A DNA stretch of 64,000 nt from Fragum whitleyi (taxonomy: Eukaryota > Mollusca > Bivalvia > Cardiida > Cardiidae). Location of the stretch: positions 23,255,026 to 23,319,025 of the forward strand of contig OX411543.1 in the NCBI GenBank assembly GCA_948146395.1. The letters are read 5' to 3'. The translations under genes and the position numbers were made by a program. Below, one piece after another: positions 1 through 10,504 of this stretch; the first letter of the stretch is position 1; each line of letters opens with the position of its first letter. The notes beneath the pieces were generated by a model. It made no database searches and was not told where the DNA came from. It was given only the letters and a program-made list of their open reading frames with translations.

Positions 1-548
1 AATTAGTGCTGTGTGCAGAAAGCGTTTATCTGACGTATAAACAACATTAGTATCCCAAAATTGGTTTCAATTGAAAGAACACATATTTTCCTACAAATTG
101 ATACCACACAATTTTGTTTTGTAATAGAAACATATACTTCGATAATTTCGTTAACTATCCGCTACTGCCCGAACAACTGTATATCTATATTTTACATTAT
201 TTTTGCGGTCCTATAGCTATTTTTAAACAGGGATATATTTCTTTGAGGGACCGGTAAAAACAGCTGCGTGGTGAAGTTTATCTCAAAAATGGCACAAGAA
301 TGCATGTTATAATGGCTCCATACGGATTAATGTACTTCACTTAGACCTGAATCCAATTTCACGTGTCTTTAAACAGTCGCGAAAACACATTATATTTACA
401 ACTTACCTCGGATTTTTCGTTATTTTTACTCTGTATGTTTATTTTCTTTCTTTGGGATGTTGTTGTGAAATTAACAATTAAACCTGAATCTGGATCATCG
501 TCCATCGTGTTGACATATACCCGTAAAAAGCACAGAAAGAATGTTATT
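1..548. other. AT-rich stretch, nothing recognised
   Basis: No coding region, tRNA-like block or clear repeat is visible here. The only longer frame (363-554, +) encodes a low-complexity hydrophobic peptide with no motif I recognise and is probably chance. Confidence 0.5.
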
Positions 549-589
549 TTATAGGTGCGAAAAAGTCAGCTGACGAATTGGAAAAAAAA

Positions 590-705
590 TACCGAAAGGT
601 AACGAAAGGTACCGAAAGGGACCGAGAGGTACAGGTAGTGACCGAATGGGACATGGAAAAACCGAAATGGACGAAAAACATTGAAAAAAAAAAACAAAAA
701 AAAAA
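590..705 (+). repeat. Outlying fragment of the gaaatggac satellite
   Basis: The stretch repeats 'cgaaaggtaccgaaaggga' and then 'ccgaaatggacgaaaa', the same words in the same order as the array at 7203-8985. It is followed by A-rich sequence and then by a LINE 3' end, so it is probably the left remnant of one satellite array later broken up by insertions. Confidence 0.7.
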
Positions 706-709
706 ACAA

Positions 710-850
710 AACATTTTCTCTCTTCGTTGAAATAAAAAAGTGTTCTAATCACTCTACTTTTAAAATTTGGAACCCTAACCAATCACTTACAGTTTTTATT
801 CAAGCACAGACGCGCACCTGCCAGTAATACCCGAAAGGGGAGTTAGGCAG
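710..850 (+). mobile_element. CR1-like LINE 3' tail, left part, cut by an element
   Basis: The sequence 'ttggaaccctaaccaat' through 'ccgaaaggggagttaggcag' recurs at about 1388-1472 and, inverted, at about 12050-12145, where it lies directly downstream of a LINE reverse transcriptase. It is therefore the 3' end of that LINE family. The tail resumes after the inserted element at 1952 and ends in the family's short microsatellite, 'tatatatagatagat', at about 1978. Confidence 0.75.
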
Positions 851-928
851 GGGTTGGCCTAAAATACGAAATGGACCGCCGAGCACGAAATGGGGCGAAA
901 TGGACCTTCTGCCGACAAAATGGACTTT
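851..928 (+). repeat. Left TIR with gaaatggac motif array
   Basis: Four copies of 'gaaatggac' or close variants (such as 'gaaatgggg' and 'aaaatggac') lie in direct orientation, spaced about 15-20 bp. They are matched in inverted orientation at 1873-1951. The iteration may provide several transposase binding sites, which is inference. Confidence 0.75.
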
Positions 929-1094
929 TATCACACATTATGGTCAATATTTTGATAATTGTAAAGCTAAAATACCATCCAAATGAATTAAATGAATGTT
1001 TAAATATGATTTTATTGAAATTGAAGGGATTTTGTTGTCTTTTATCACCATTCTACTTTGCTTACATTACTTACATTATAATATCCACCTAAAA

Positions 1095-1500
1095 AAGCTC
1101 ATTTTGTATCATGGTGTTCCAAGTATAGAAAGATATAGACTTCTTAAATCCCCTACATTAAGACCAACATTGAGAACAGATCCACCGACAAATGCTTTCT
1201 TCTTTTAATATTCTTTTTTTCTCCTACACAGTGATACTTTGGAACAGCCTACCAGAAACAATTGTACAGCAACCTGATATTGCCGCGTTCAAGAAGAGTC
1301 TTGATTCTTTTCAGATAGTGAGCCGTCCCTGAATAGCCAAAAGTGTTTTACCAGATCTTTTAATCTAAAACTCACAATACTTTCAGTAAAATTTGGTACC
1401 CTAACCAATGACTTACAGTTTTTTTACCAACACAGACGCGTACCTGCCAGTCACGAATACCCGAAAGGGGAGTTAGGCAGTATATATAGATAGATAGTAC
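1095..1500 (+). mobile_element. 5'-truncated CR1-like LINE 3' end inside the 851-1951 element
   Basis: Reading + from about 1220 gives a peptide with the core 'VILWNSLPE' followed by 'FKKSLD', which is the usual C-terminus of CR1-like and Jockey-group reverse transcriptase proteins. A 3' UTR then runs to 'gttaggcagtatatatag' and a TAGA microsatellite. It is the same family as 710-850 and 12035-13390. Its position between the TIRs shows that the LINE landed in the DNA element, or that the element captured it. Confidence 0.8.
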
Positions 1501-1978
1501 AGAATGGACATTTTGAGACGGGGGATGTCGAAATGGAGCTCAACTTAAGTTACGGGCTATGCACTATTCTATGGTACCAACTTCCGGACTTCAAATATCC
1601 GTTAGTTAAGATGATCATCGGAGTTTTTTTTTCTTTAACTTATTCAAATAAATGACAATACCATTTTCTTACTCTTGAAAGTCATTTCGTTACCAATGAT
1701 CCATTTCGTCATCAGGCAGACATCAGTCTTAAATCTAACAACTAAAAGTTTAAATCACGCCACCTATAATTTCAATAAGATCAACTTGATGATCACAATT
1801 TAGACATCAGATAATATCATTAAGACGTACAATCGGCCATATACTATCAATTAGTTGCTATATTGTATATATGAAAGTCCATTTCGCCCTGAAGAAGGTC
1901 CATTTCGCTCCATTTCGTGGTAATGGTCCATTTCGTATTTTAGGCCAACCGGTTAGGCAGTATATATAGATAGATCAT

Positions 1979-2035
1979 GCCTTTTGGAAATATCGAAAGG
2001 GACATGCTGATTGATAAATCCAAATTGGAGGAAAA
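1979..2035 (+). repeat. Satellite unit remnant
   Basis: 'cttttggaaatatcgaaagg' matches the satellite word 'cattttggaaataccgaaag' of 7203-8985. The unit continues on the far side of the palindromic insert as 'attgctgaaaaag' (2311-2323), which shows the array once ran through here. Confidence 0.7.
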
Positions 2036-2310
2036 TGGGCCAACTAATTTCTCCCCCGGGCGGGGCCCGATTTGGTTGTTTTTCAGCCGGGCCACAATTT
2101 GAAACCCGGCCCTGTGTTCCGGTTGACAATGCTACAAACCGTTTTTTAATTATACCCCGCTTTGCGCGTACACATGCTTGCAAAAACGGGTATAATTTGA
2201 AAACAGTTTGTAGCATCTTGTCAGCCGGAACACAGGGCCGGGTTTCAAATTGTGGCCCGGCTGAAAAACATCAAAATCGGGACCCTTTCGGGCGAGAAAT
2301 AAGTTGGCCC
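2036..2310. mobile_element. 275-bp near-perfect palindromic MITE / foldback
   Basis: The left arm starts 'gggccaactaatttctc' and the right arm, inverted, 'gggccaacttatttctc'. The arms match almost throughout and share a GC-rich core containing 'cagccgggccacaatttg'. A loop of about 30 bp, around 'gcgcgtacacatgcttgc', separates them. The flanks 'gaaaat' and 'attgctgaaaaag' join to the satellite consensus with no duplicated base, or at most a 2-bp AT. No frame longer than a shadow is present. A related hairpin core occurs at 35696-35731. Confidence 0.85.
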
Positions 2311-2389
2311 ATTGCTGAAAAAGGGGTGTCCCTAAAAAACGAAAAGGTGCAAAAAGGTGGTTTAAGGTGCTAAAGGGTGGTTAAAGGTG

Positions 2390-2739
2390 TCTCGATAGCT
2401 CAAGTGGTAGAGCACTCAGCCCTCGACCCGTTGGTCGTGGATTCGAGTCCTGGTAAAGACGAGGTGTTTCCTTGGGCAAGAGACTTAATAGACAATTTGC
2501 CTCAGTCCACCCAGCTGTAGATGGGTAGCAGTGGTTAGAATCCATTGCCTCTCTCTCGGGTGTAGGGTAATTTCTGGGTTGGGTTAAAAAAAAAGGGGTC
2601 ACGTGTTTGCATATGTATATATGGTGGTTGGACTGTGCATGTACCGTGACCTTGGTGGTGGTTAGGTGATAGGTTGTTCTACCTTGTAAATCAAAGGTTC
2701 GCCAACAGTGGCGGTTAAGAAAAATAGATAGATAGATAG
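2390..2739 (+). mobile_element. tRNA-derived SINE (family A)
   Basis: The head resembles a tRNA: an A-box-like block, 'tagctcaagtggtagagc', and a B-box-like block, 'ggattcgagtcc', are correctly spaced. A central domain with 'cttgggcaagagacttaa' and 'agtccacccagctgtag' follows, then a 3' tail of GATA repeats. The 350 bp split the left TIR of the surrounding element, so the SINE is the younger insertion. A short possible duplication ('aaaggtg' / 'aaaggcg') flanks it. Confidence 0.85.
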
Positions 2740-2744
2740 AAAGG

Positions 2745-3140
2745 CGCGAAAAGATGCGAAAAGGCGCTAAAAGGTGGGCGAAAAGGTGGGTAAAGGCGAA
2801 AGTATGAGTATTGTACACACTATTATTGTTTAACTCAATTGATCATTTTAGAATATAAAAAATTCAACTTATCTTAATGTAGTAAATGTTGAAAGTTCTC
2901 TAGGCACTAACATCAAATACGCATATGTGTAATAGTAACCTGATGTGTTCCCGCATCGAAAGATTATGGCATATTATTTTGCCAACATCCGTCTGTCTGT
3001 TGGCCTGTTTTTCCTTATAACAAGAAGCAACAAGGAAAGATATTTAACTAAGTTCAATGTCAAGTCTTGAACCCCATGTCCAAAACCTGTGAACAAAACA
3101 TTTTCTTATTTATCTTTATTATTTTTATTATTCGAGGATA
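2745..3140. other. Remainder of left TIR, then unassigned DNA
   Basis: 2745-2803 continues the 'gctaaaaggtgggcgaaaag' motif array of the 2324-7193 element. From about 2810 to 3140 I see only AT-rich sequence with no recognisable gene. Confidence 0.5.
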
Positions 3141-3164
3141 ACACTATAAAGGGTCGAATGACTC

Positions 3165-3381
3165 TTATTTCCATTGTGGTCCCAGCTCATCCCAGATCAT
3201 ATCCTGCACAGAGAGAGAGAGGAAATGGTTTCTTAATCACTAATACCCATTTCTACGGTGGACTAGGGCCCTGCTTGAAAAGTGTCCTGCCCAAATACAA
3301 TACCCCTCCCCGGTAGGGCTCGAACCTACAATCACCAGGTTTCGATTCGAGCACGCTAACAACTTGCCCAACAAGCCAGAC
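3165..3381 (-). mobile_element. tRNA-derived SINE (family A), diverged
   Basis: On the minus strand from 3381 there is a tRNA-like head with a B box, 'gtaggttcgagccc'. It is followed by the same central domain as the SINE at 2390-2739: 'gcccaaatac' against 'gcccaagg', a 'ggtggact' block, 'taatacccat', and 'gagagagaggaaatgg'. The family is the same but more diverged. The 3' end is uncertain. Confidence 0.75.
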
Positions 3382-4180
3382 ACATTCATATAAATTCTAT
3401 CCTTTTACTTTTAAAGTAACGAAGAGTTCTAATACTTGGCATGTTGCCAGCTAAAACAACAAACGACCAGAAAGTGACATTTCACTAGGGTCCTTGTAAA
3501 TAATTTAACCCAAAACTTAACATCAAAAGTTACAATGCTCAAATTTGGTTTGGAGTTAAATCTTATTAGTCTGCATTTAATAGAACGCATATTTCGATGC
3601 TCATATTAAAATTTTAACCATAATACCGATACTTACCCTGTCAATTTAATTTTACAGCTGTTTTCGATATAAATAATTTTATATTAAGGTCAGTCCCATA
3701 TTGCAGGGTCAAGGTCAATTTGCAATGTCAAAATTGGGAAATTCCCGTTTTGGGGGAATAAGTGTTCCTCATCGTCTCTTATTCGATTTCCCATTAAAAT
3801 ATTTTACTACAATTCATTTAACATCTTATCATTGTCGGATTGTGTTTATCTGTGTTGCAATATCTTCCGAACGAATTCCTTAAAGACGCATAGCAAGGTC
3901 CAGGTGGAGAACCGCATGTTGAGGATCAAGAAGAAGAGCTGCATGTTGAATTCTCCTCGTTTTGTTGCTGAATTGGAGTAGTACGCAATGGTAGACCAAA
4001 GATTTCTGTAACAGTAAGCTCGTATTCAAGCTTAAGAATGATAAATATTTTCATGGAAATCCCAATGAAAAATGAAAAGATAAGGCTAAAGAAGAAAAGG
4101 CTAAAGAATGGGTTCAAACAAGCCCCGGGAATCCCTTCTTGATGTGACACTGAAGTTTGGATCAAAGTATCTTACATGAT
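3382..4180. other. Unassigned interior of the 4.9-kb element
   Basis: No motif-bearing frame is present. The short minus frame at 3926-4165 is not recognisable. The stretch ends in 'cttacatgat', the left copy of the duplication flanking the next element. Confidence 0.5.
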
Positions 4181-4410
4181 GAATATCAGTCATTTCACTA
4201 TTGAGACGTTTCCTACTAAGGACGTTTCACTATCTAGACATTTCACTTTTTAAATTTCAACTAATAACCATCAATTTTATCAAAGGTTTGTCATTTATAG
4301 TACTATATGTACTAAATATAGATTATTATTGTTAAGACCAAATAGTAGTGAAACGTCTTGGTAGGAAACGTCCAATAGTGAAACGTCTTAATAGTGAAAC
4401 GACATTCATC
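4181..4410. mobile_element. 230-bp MITE with aaacgtc-array TIRs and 10-bp TSD
   Basis: A perfect 10-bp direct repeat, 'cttacatgat' (4171-4180 and 4411-4420), flanks inverted ends built from 'tttcactattgagacgtttc'-type words. The left end has 'gacgtttcctac' and 'gacgtttcactat'; the right end has the same words inverted. The centre is AT-rich. Architecture and duplication length match the elements at 851-1951 and 2324-7193, with a different iterated motif. Confidence 0.85.
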
Positions 4411-4754
4411 CTTACATGATCATGCAAAGTATTCATATACAGTTTTCATGAATTAATGAATTATGATTATTGTTATGCAGGTTAATAGGTAAACAGGTAC
4501 AGATAACCGTTATCACATTTCAACTCAGAATTTCAATAGTGTCGAGACAACAGGCAGTTATTTCAAAATCCAATTTTGTTTATATACATGTACATATTTA
4601 AGCCAAGGAATTCAGCTTTTTATCATGAAAAACACTACCAGTGGTAATTATAATCACAGTTTCATATTTTGTAATAGCTTAATAAAACTGTCACTCATTT
4701 AACCCCACTTATTTTTCCTTACAATTTGGCTGTGAAAAATGAAAATCGAAACAA

Positions 4755-6592
4755 ATAACAAGAGGGCCGTTGGCCCTGGGTCACTCACCTGAGAAAAAAG
4801 CTTCATTACCTAGGTTTGTCCATGCAACCACAGAAAAAGAGATTTTCACTTATTCAATCAGATAACATTTGGAATAATCCTTCCCCCCTCTGCTCCTCCC
4901 CTGGTCATTATTAATTTAAGCTTTTTTCATAAAAGGTCTGTGATCATCTAATCTATGCCAGATATACAGGCTGGGTCTGAGACTTTTAAAGTTTTCTTTA
5001 ATGAGTTGATCAATCCATGTCAAATATAAAGGCTGTAGGAATTCAAAATTCTCAAGAAAGCACTCCCCTCTCCCCCAAGATGCTCTGCACCTGGTGAATC
5101 TACAGTCATGATTTTAGCTAATTCAATAAATGTACAAATGCTGATCATCCACACCAATGTTCAAGTCTGTAGGACTCCTGGTTTATTAGAAGAAGTTTAA
5201 AGATTTCAAAAATGATCCAAAGTACTACCCCATCCCCAAGACACTCAGAACCTGGTGACCCTACAGTCATGATTTTAGCTATTTTTATTAATGTCAATAT
5301 ATTGATCACCCATGACAAATTTCATGTCTGTAGGGTTCCTGATCCAGGAGAAGAATAAGGTTAAAGATTTCAAAATTGATCCAAAGTACTATCCCCCCCC
5401 CTAATGCTCCGTATCTGGTCGCCCTACATTCATGATTTTAGCTATTTTAATAAAGGTCCATATGCTTATCATCCATGCCAATATTCAAATCTGTCGGGCT
5501 CCTGGTTCATTAGAAGATCAAGGTTAAAGGTACAAAATTTTCACAAAAGTACAACCCCCCCTGGTGCTCTGCACCTGGTGGCATTACAGTCATGATTTTA
5601 GCTATTTTTTTATTAAGGTCTATGAGCTGATCCTCCTCGCCGATTTTCAAGTCTGTGAGCTGGTGGTTCAGAAGAAAAAGAAGGTTAAAGATTACAAAAT
5701 TTTCACAAAAGTACTACCCTCTCCCCCTGGTGCTCTGAACCTGGTGAATCTACAGTGAGATTTAAGCTATTTCTTTATGGGTCCATATGCTGATCATCCA
5801 TGCCAATATTCGAATCTGTCGGACTCCTGGTTCAGAAGAAGAAGAAGGTTGAAGATTACAAAATTTTCAAAAAAGTACTACCCCCTCCCCCTGGTGCTCC
5901 GCACCTGGTGAATCTACAGTCATGATTTTAGCAATTTTTATTAAGGTCCATATGCTGATCATCAATGACATTTTTCAAATCTGTAGGGCTTGTAGTTCAG
6001 AAGAAGAAGAAGGTAAGATTACAAAAATTTCACAAAAGTATTACCCCCTCCCCCTGGTGCTCCGCACCTGGGGACCCAACAGATATGAATTTAGCAATTT
6101 TTTTTAAGGTTTTGAGCTGATCCTCCATGCCAAATTTGAAGGCTGTAGGGCTTCTTATTCAGAAGAAGAAGAAGGTTAAAGATTACAAAATTTACCCAAA
6201 GTACTCCCCCCTCCCCCTGGTGCTCCGCACCTGGTGGCCCAACAGATATGAATTTAGCAAGTTTCATTCAGGTCTATGAGCTGATAATCCATGCCAAATT
6301 TCAAGGCTGAAGGGCTGCTTGTTCAGAAGAAGAAGAAGAATTTAAATGATTTACTTAAATTTTTAACTTTGGTTGCCATAGCAATCAGGATTTTTCACCG
6401 ATTTTAATTCTTTTAGCAATTCTTAAAGGGGATTACCTAAGGAACATTTCCGCCAAGTTTGATTAAAATTGGCCAAGTAGTTTAGGAGGAGATGTCATTT
6501 TAAGAAATTGTTGACGGACGACGCACGGACGCCGGACAAAAGGTGATTACAATAGCTCACTTGAGCACGTTGTGCTCAGGTGAGCTAAAAAT
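4755..6592 (+). mobile_element. Bivalve-type tandem-repeat element (about 150-bp units)
   Basis: The left flank contains 'gagggccgttggccctggg' and 'cactcacctgag'. About ten diverged units of roughly 150-160 bp follow, each with 'ctggtg..ctacagtcatgatttt', 'catgccaa..ttcaa.tctgtaggg', a GAAGAA run and 'agtactacccc'. The right flank has 'acggacgacgcacggacgcc' and a hairpin, 'gagcacgttgtgctc', followed by 'aggtgagctaaaa'. The layout of left arm, tandem core and right arm with a terminal hairpin recalls the pearl elements described in oysters, or non-autonomous Helitron-like elements. Short frames across it are shadows of the repeat. Confidence 0.75.
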
Positions 6593-7040
6593 GTACTAAG
6601 AACGAAACAGAGGTTAATGTACATGTACTTTTTAAAGAGTTTGATTCCCGGGAGCGGCTATCATTGGTTTAAACCTATTTATTTTTACATCGATGGGGAA
6701 ACAAGTTCTATCAACTTAGATTAATCCCTCTCGATTCTGCTTCCTGGAAAAATCCCCAGTACTCGCGCCGAATGTGTGGGCCAATGAAAGAACCAAGATT
6801 GATAGCCGCTCCCTGGAATCGAACTCAGGAAAACTGGGTTGACTCTGTCCATATATATAATCATTAACTATACATCCCCGGGCAGGTATCTCTTATTAAC
6901 AAATCCACTGCAACTTACTACCTTTTAACCATAACTATTATTCATACGATATATGACATAAGAAAAAATATGAAACTATTGTCATTGGTACGGACGGTAT
7001 GCCCAAACAGATCATTTAACTGGACCAATAGCTTTTAATA
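6593..7040. other. Unassigned; possible short inverted pair
   Basis: 'tttgattcccgggagcggctatcattgg' (about 6640-6667) has an inverted partner, 'ccaatga...gatagccgctccctggaatcgaactc' (about 6781-6827), so a hairpin-like element of about 190 bp may be present. Nothing coding is seen. Confidence 0.5.
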
Positions 7041-7193
7041 CTGTGTAAGCACCTTTTAGCATCTTTTCGCCCACCTTTTAGCACATTTTAACAACTCATC
7101 GCACCTTTTAGCATTTAGCACCTTTTTGCGCCATTAACCACCTTTTAGCATATTTAACCACCTTTTTGCACCTTTTCGTATTTTAGGAACACA
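7041..7193 (-). repeat. Right TIR of the 4.9-kb element
   Basis: Inverted iterations of 'cacctttttgca' and 'caccttttagca' end in 'cgtattttaggaacaca', followed by the duplicated target 'gctgaaaaag'. Eight or more copies of the motif are visible. Confidence 0.8.
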
Positions 7194-7202
7194 GCTGAAA
7201 AA

Positions 7203-8985
7203 GCATCTTCAATTAATCCTGCAATAAAAATGTCATAGTCTTGCATTTAAGAAATACCGAAAGGGACTTGGAAAAACTGAAAATTAAAAATTGCCCCAAT
7301 CTTGCATTTTGGAAAAAGAGAAATGGGACCAAAATGGAACATGAAAATACGAAATTAACAAAAATATATTGCTGAAAAAGTAATGTCCATCAATTCTGCC
7401 ATCAAAAAATGCCATATAATCTTGCTTTTTGGAAATTACCAATTGGAGCGAAAAGGACATGGAAAAACCGAAATGGACAAATGTATTGATGAAAGGGCAA
7501 TTTCTATTAATTCTGCACTAAAAAAATGCTCTTATCTTACTTTTTGGATGTATGGATCGAAAGGGACATGGAAAACCGGAATGGACGAAAATATTGCTGA
7601 AAAAGCTATTTCTGTCTTTCCTGCAATCAAAAATTGTCATAACTTTCATTTTGGAAATACCGACAGAGACCGAAAAGGTCTTGAAAAAAGAAAAAAAAAG
7701 AGAAAAAAAGAAATGGACGAAACTATTGCTGATAAAGCAATTTCTTTTTATTCTGCAAAAATGCCCTAGTCTTGCACTTTGGAAATACCGAAAGGGACTT
7801 GAAAAAACCGAAATGGACGAAAATATTGCTGAAAAGCACTTTCTGTCAATCCTGCAATTTGAAATTGCCCTAGTCTTGCATTTTGGAAATACAGAAAGGG
7901 ACATGGAAAAGATAAAATGGACCAATTTATTGTTGAAAAAGCAATATCTTTTAACCCTGCAATAAAACTTGCCTTAGTCTTGCATTGTGGTAATACCGAA
8001 AGGGACATAGAAAACCCGAAATGGGCGAATCCTATTGATGAAAATGTAATTCTACCAATGGACGAAAATATTGCTGATAATGTAATTCTACTAATCCTGA
8101 AATTAAAAATTGCCATAATCTTGCTTTTTGGAAATACCGAAAAGGACATGAAAAAACACAATGGACGAATATATTGGTGAAAATGTTATTGCTACAAATC
8201 CTGCAATCAAAACTTACTCTTTTCTTGATTTTGGAAATATAGAAAGGGACCGGAAGGGGCATGGAAAACCGAAATGAACGGAAATATTGCTGAAAAAGCA
8301 ATTTCTGTCTTCCCTGCAATTTGAAATTGCCATAATCTTGCATTTCGAAAAATACCGAAATGGACTTAAATGGACACGGAAAAAATGAAATAGACGAAAC
8401 TATTGCTGAAAAAGCCATTTCTATGAATCCTTCAATAAAACTTGCCCTAATCTTGCGTTTTGGAAAACCCGAAATGGACGAAAATAATGCTGAAAACGTA
8501 ATTTTTATCCATTCCGCGACTAAAAATTGCCTATTGGAAATACCGAAAGGAACCGAAAGAGACATGAAAAACCGCAATGGACGCAAATATTGCTTTATAA
8601 GTAATTTCTACTACTCCTGCAATAAAAAAAATGTCCTAGGTTTTTATTTTGGAAATAGCGAAAGGGACATGGAAAAAACTATATGTACGAAAATATTGCT
8701 GAAAAGGTTATTTCTATCAACCCTGAAATCAAAAATTGCCCTTATATTGCTTTTGGATGTACCGATAGGAATCGAAAGGAACATGGGAATTCCGAAATGG
8801 ACGAAAATGTTGCTGAAAAAGCAATTTCTGTCTTCACTGAAATCAAAAATTGCCTTAATCTTGCATTTTGGAAATACCGAAAGGGACCGAAAGGGATACG
8901 GAAAAAACGAAATGGGCGAATATATTGTTGAAAAAGCAATTTCTGTTAATCCTGCATTCAATTATTGTTCTTATCTTGCTTAACT
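7203..8985 (+). repeat. Degenerate satellite, about 110-bp units
   Basis: About 16 tandem units follow the order: 'ttggaaataccgaaaggg', 'acatggaaaaaccgaaatgg', 'acgaaaatattgctgaaaaa', 'gcaatttct.t.aatcctgc', 'aataaaaattgcc..aatctt'. Units vary by small indels and by duplication of the 'accgaaagg' word. Several overlapping frames on both strands are by-products of the repeat and should not be annotated as genes. Fragments also lie at 590-705, 1979-2035, 10505-10705 and 11760-11935. Confidence 0.85.
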
Positions 8986-10500
8986 CTCATGCTGTAATGT
9001 TGCTGTAGTTACGAGATTTTAGGAGAAAACCTACGATATCTTCTTGACGGTCTACTTGTGAAACCGGCTTAGGACATTTAATTTACATTCAGTACATAAA
9101 CACATATTCAAAAAAGGCTTGCCATTTCATTCATTAAGATTAATATTCTTGAGGGCATTTTCTTGCCATTTTTTCATTATTTCTTTTATTTTTACGTTAT
9201 ACAAATATATTCCTTCAGATAACTCATACATGTGTGGTGTTAAAAGAGATGCTGAGGGTGAGATAAAAACGAAATTGCACCGAAAAAAATGCCAATCATG
9301 TTTTTCCTGATTTTTATCCTCTATTGCATCCAATTCTACATTTTACTAAGGACACTTTTTATCCTCCGCCGTTTTTGGGGAAAAGGGATATGGCAATGGT
9401 CTCCGACCGTAATTCCGTTCTTCCATCATTCCTTCATTCCATCACCGAACATGTCCGGAACATATCTCCTAAGGTATATGAGCTAACAACTGGAAACTTA
9501 AAAGGTGGATAGCTATCATGGAGGCACAAGAACTACAACTCTTGCTTTCATAATTTTGGAATATATGCCCTTTGTTATTCTAGACACTTAGATTTTGTCC
9601 GGATCATATCTCTGAAGGTTAAATAGCTATTGCCCTTTGTTAATATAAACTCTCACTCTTTGTCGAGGGGGGTAGGAGGGCATTTCCCTTAAAGTATAAT
9701 AGCTATCATCTTTAAACTTCAAAGGTGGATTATTCTTATTGAAGAGGAATGCAGTGCACAATAACTCTTGCTTGCATAATTTTGCAGTTATTGCTCTTTT
9801 TTATTTTAAAAGGCTGAAGATTTTTTAGGGGCATTTCTCTTCAAGTACAAAAGAATCCTTAATTTATTAGGCTTCAGTTTTCTATCAAGCTTTGATGGCG
9901 GGGGATGGCCATGTCCGACATGACTCTTGTTAAAAATGTATGCTCCTAGGTAAAGAATTAAGATGATTGATACCGAGACCACTGATTTAGCTAATTTAAA
10001 TGATGCTTTGCAATGTGTTGCTAGTTGAGCCAAGGTTTATACGTTTTGTAATATCGTATCTACAGCTTGAAAACGATATTTTCATAGCATAAAAATGAAC
10101 TCTTCTAAATATGAAAAGCACAGTAGATTTAGCCTGTATCAATCTCCGAGTATCATTGACACTCGTTAGTCTATTAACGTTTGATGAGTGGGGTTTACCG
10201 ATGATTAAGGTGAAACCTGTAAGGAAAGTTTGCAAAATTAATCGATCATTTCACAGCAAAATTAAATGACATTTGTGTGTCTTTTGTGAATAAGCAGTAG
10301 TTGTGTTAATTTTTATGCAACGTCTAATTGTAAAGTATTAAAACCATTAAAGTGTTTTGATTCTAAACAAGTATTGTATTTTAAGTAATGCATTTATGTA
10401 CTTTTCATTTTTACCAAGTTTTTAAGTTATCATTATTTGCTTGTTGTTGTGTATAAAGAAATAAACCCAAAAAATAAGAAGAAAAAGAAATTTCTTACTT
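8986..10500. other. Unassigned, with diverged repeats
   Basis: 9420-9760 contains loosely repeated words ('gtccgga.catatctc', 'aaggt.gatagctatcat..aaact') of the kind seen in old bivalve interspersed repeats. No frame has a recognisable domain. Confidence 0.5.
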
Positions 10501-10504
10501 AGAA

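Larger units (their letters stand above)
851..1951. mobile_element. Non-autonomous DNA element with motif-array TIRs (MULE-like?)
   Basis: The left end reads 'gggttggcctaaaatacg' and the right end, inverted, 'cggttggcctaaaatacg'. The similarity continues for about 75 bp as irregular repeats of 'cgaaatgga'. The element is bounded by a 9-bp direct duplication, 'gttaggcag' (842-850 and 1952-1960), which restores the uninterrupted LINE tail when the insert is removed. It is 1,101 bp long and has no transposase frame. A 9-bp duplication with long TIRs is typical of Mutator-like elements; that superfamily call is inference. Confidence 0.8.
2324..7193. mobile_element. 4.9-kb non-autonomous element with aaaaggtg-array TIRs (MULE-like?)
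   Basis: The left end reads 'gggtgtccctaaaaaacg' then 'aaaaggtgcaaaaaggtgg'; the right end inverted reads 'tgtgttcctaaaatacg' then the same 'aaaaggtgcaaaaaggtgg'. TIRs of about 130 bp iterate 'gctaaaaggtg' and 'gcgaaaaggtg'; the left one is split by a SINE at 2390-2739. A 9-10 bp duplication, 'gctgaaaaag' (2314-2323 and 7194-7203), lies in the satellite. No transposase is seen; the body carries two SINEs, a 230-bp element and a tandem-repeat block. The termini resemble those of 851-1951 (GGGT...CCTAAAATACGAAA), which suggests one lineage. Confidence 0.8.

Noticed and set aside
2390..2465. Functional tRNA gene
   Set aside because: The A-box and B-box blocks are present but the sequence continues into a SINE body, and no clean acceptor stem pairing is visible.
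5404..6107. Short frames with shared peptides as a gene family
   Set aside because: The similarity comes from the 150-bp tandem repeat, not from coding conservation.
7383..8983. Many overlapping open frames on both strands as possible genes
   Set aside because: They follow the satellite unit and repeat the same peptide words in several frames. None has a start context, domain or composition of its own.
7203..8985. CRISPR-like array
   Set aside because: Units are diverged throughout and there is no pattern of constant repeat with variable spacer. The context is eukaryotic.
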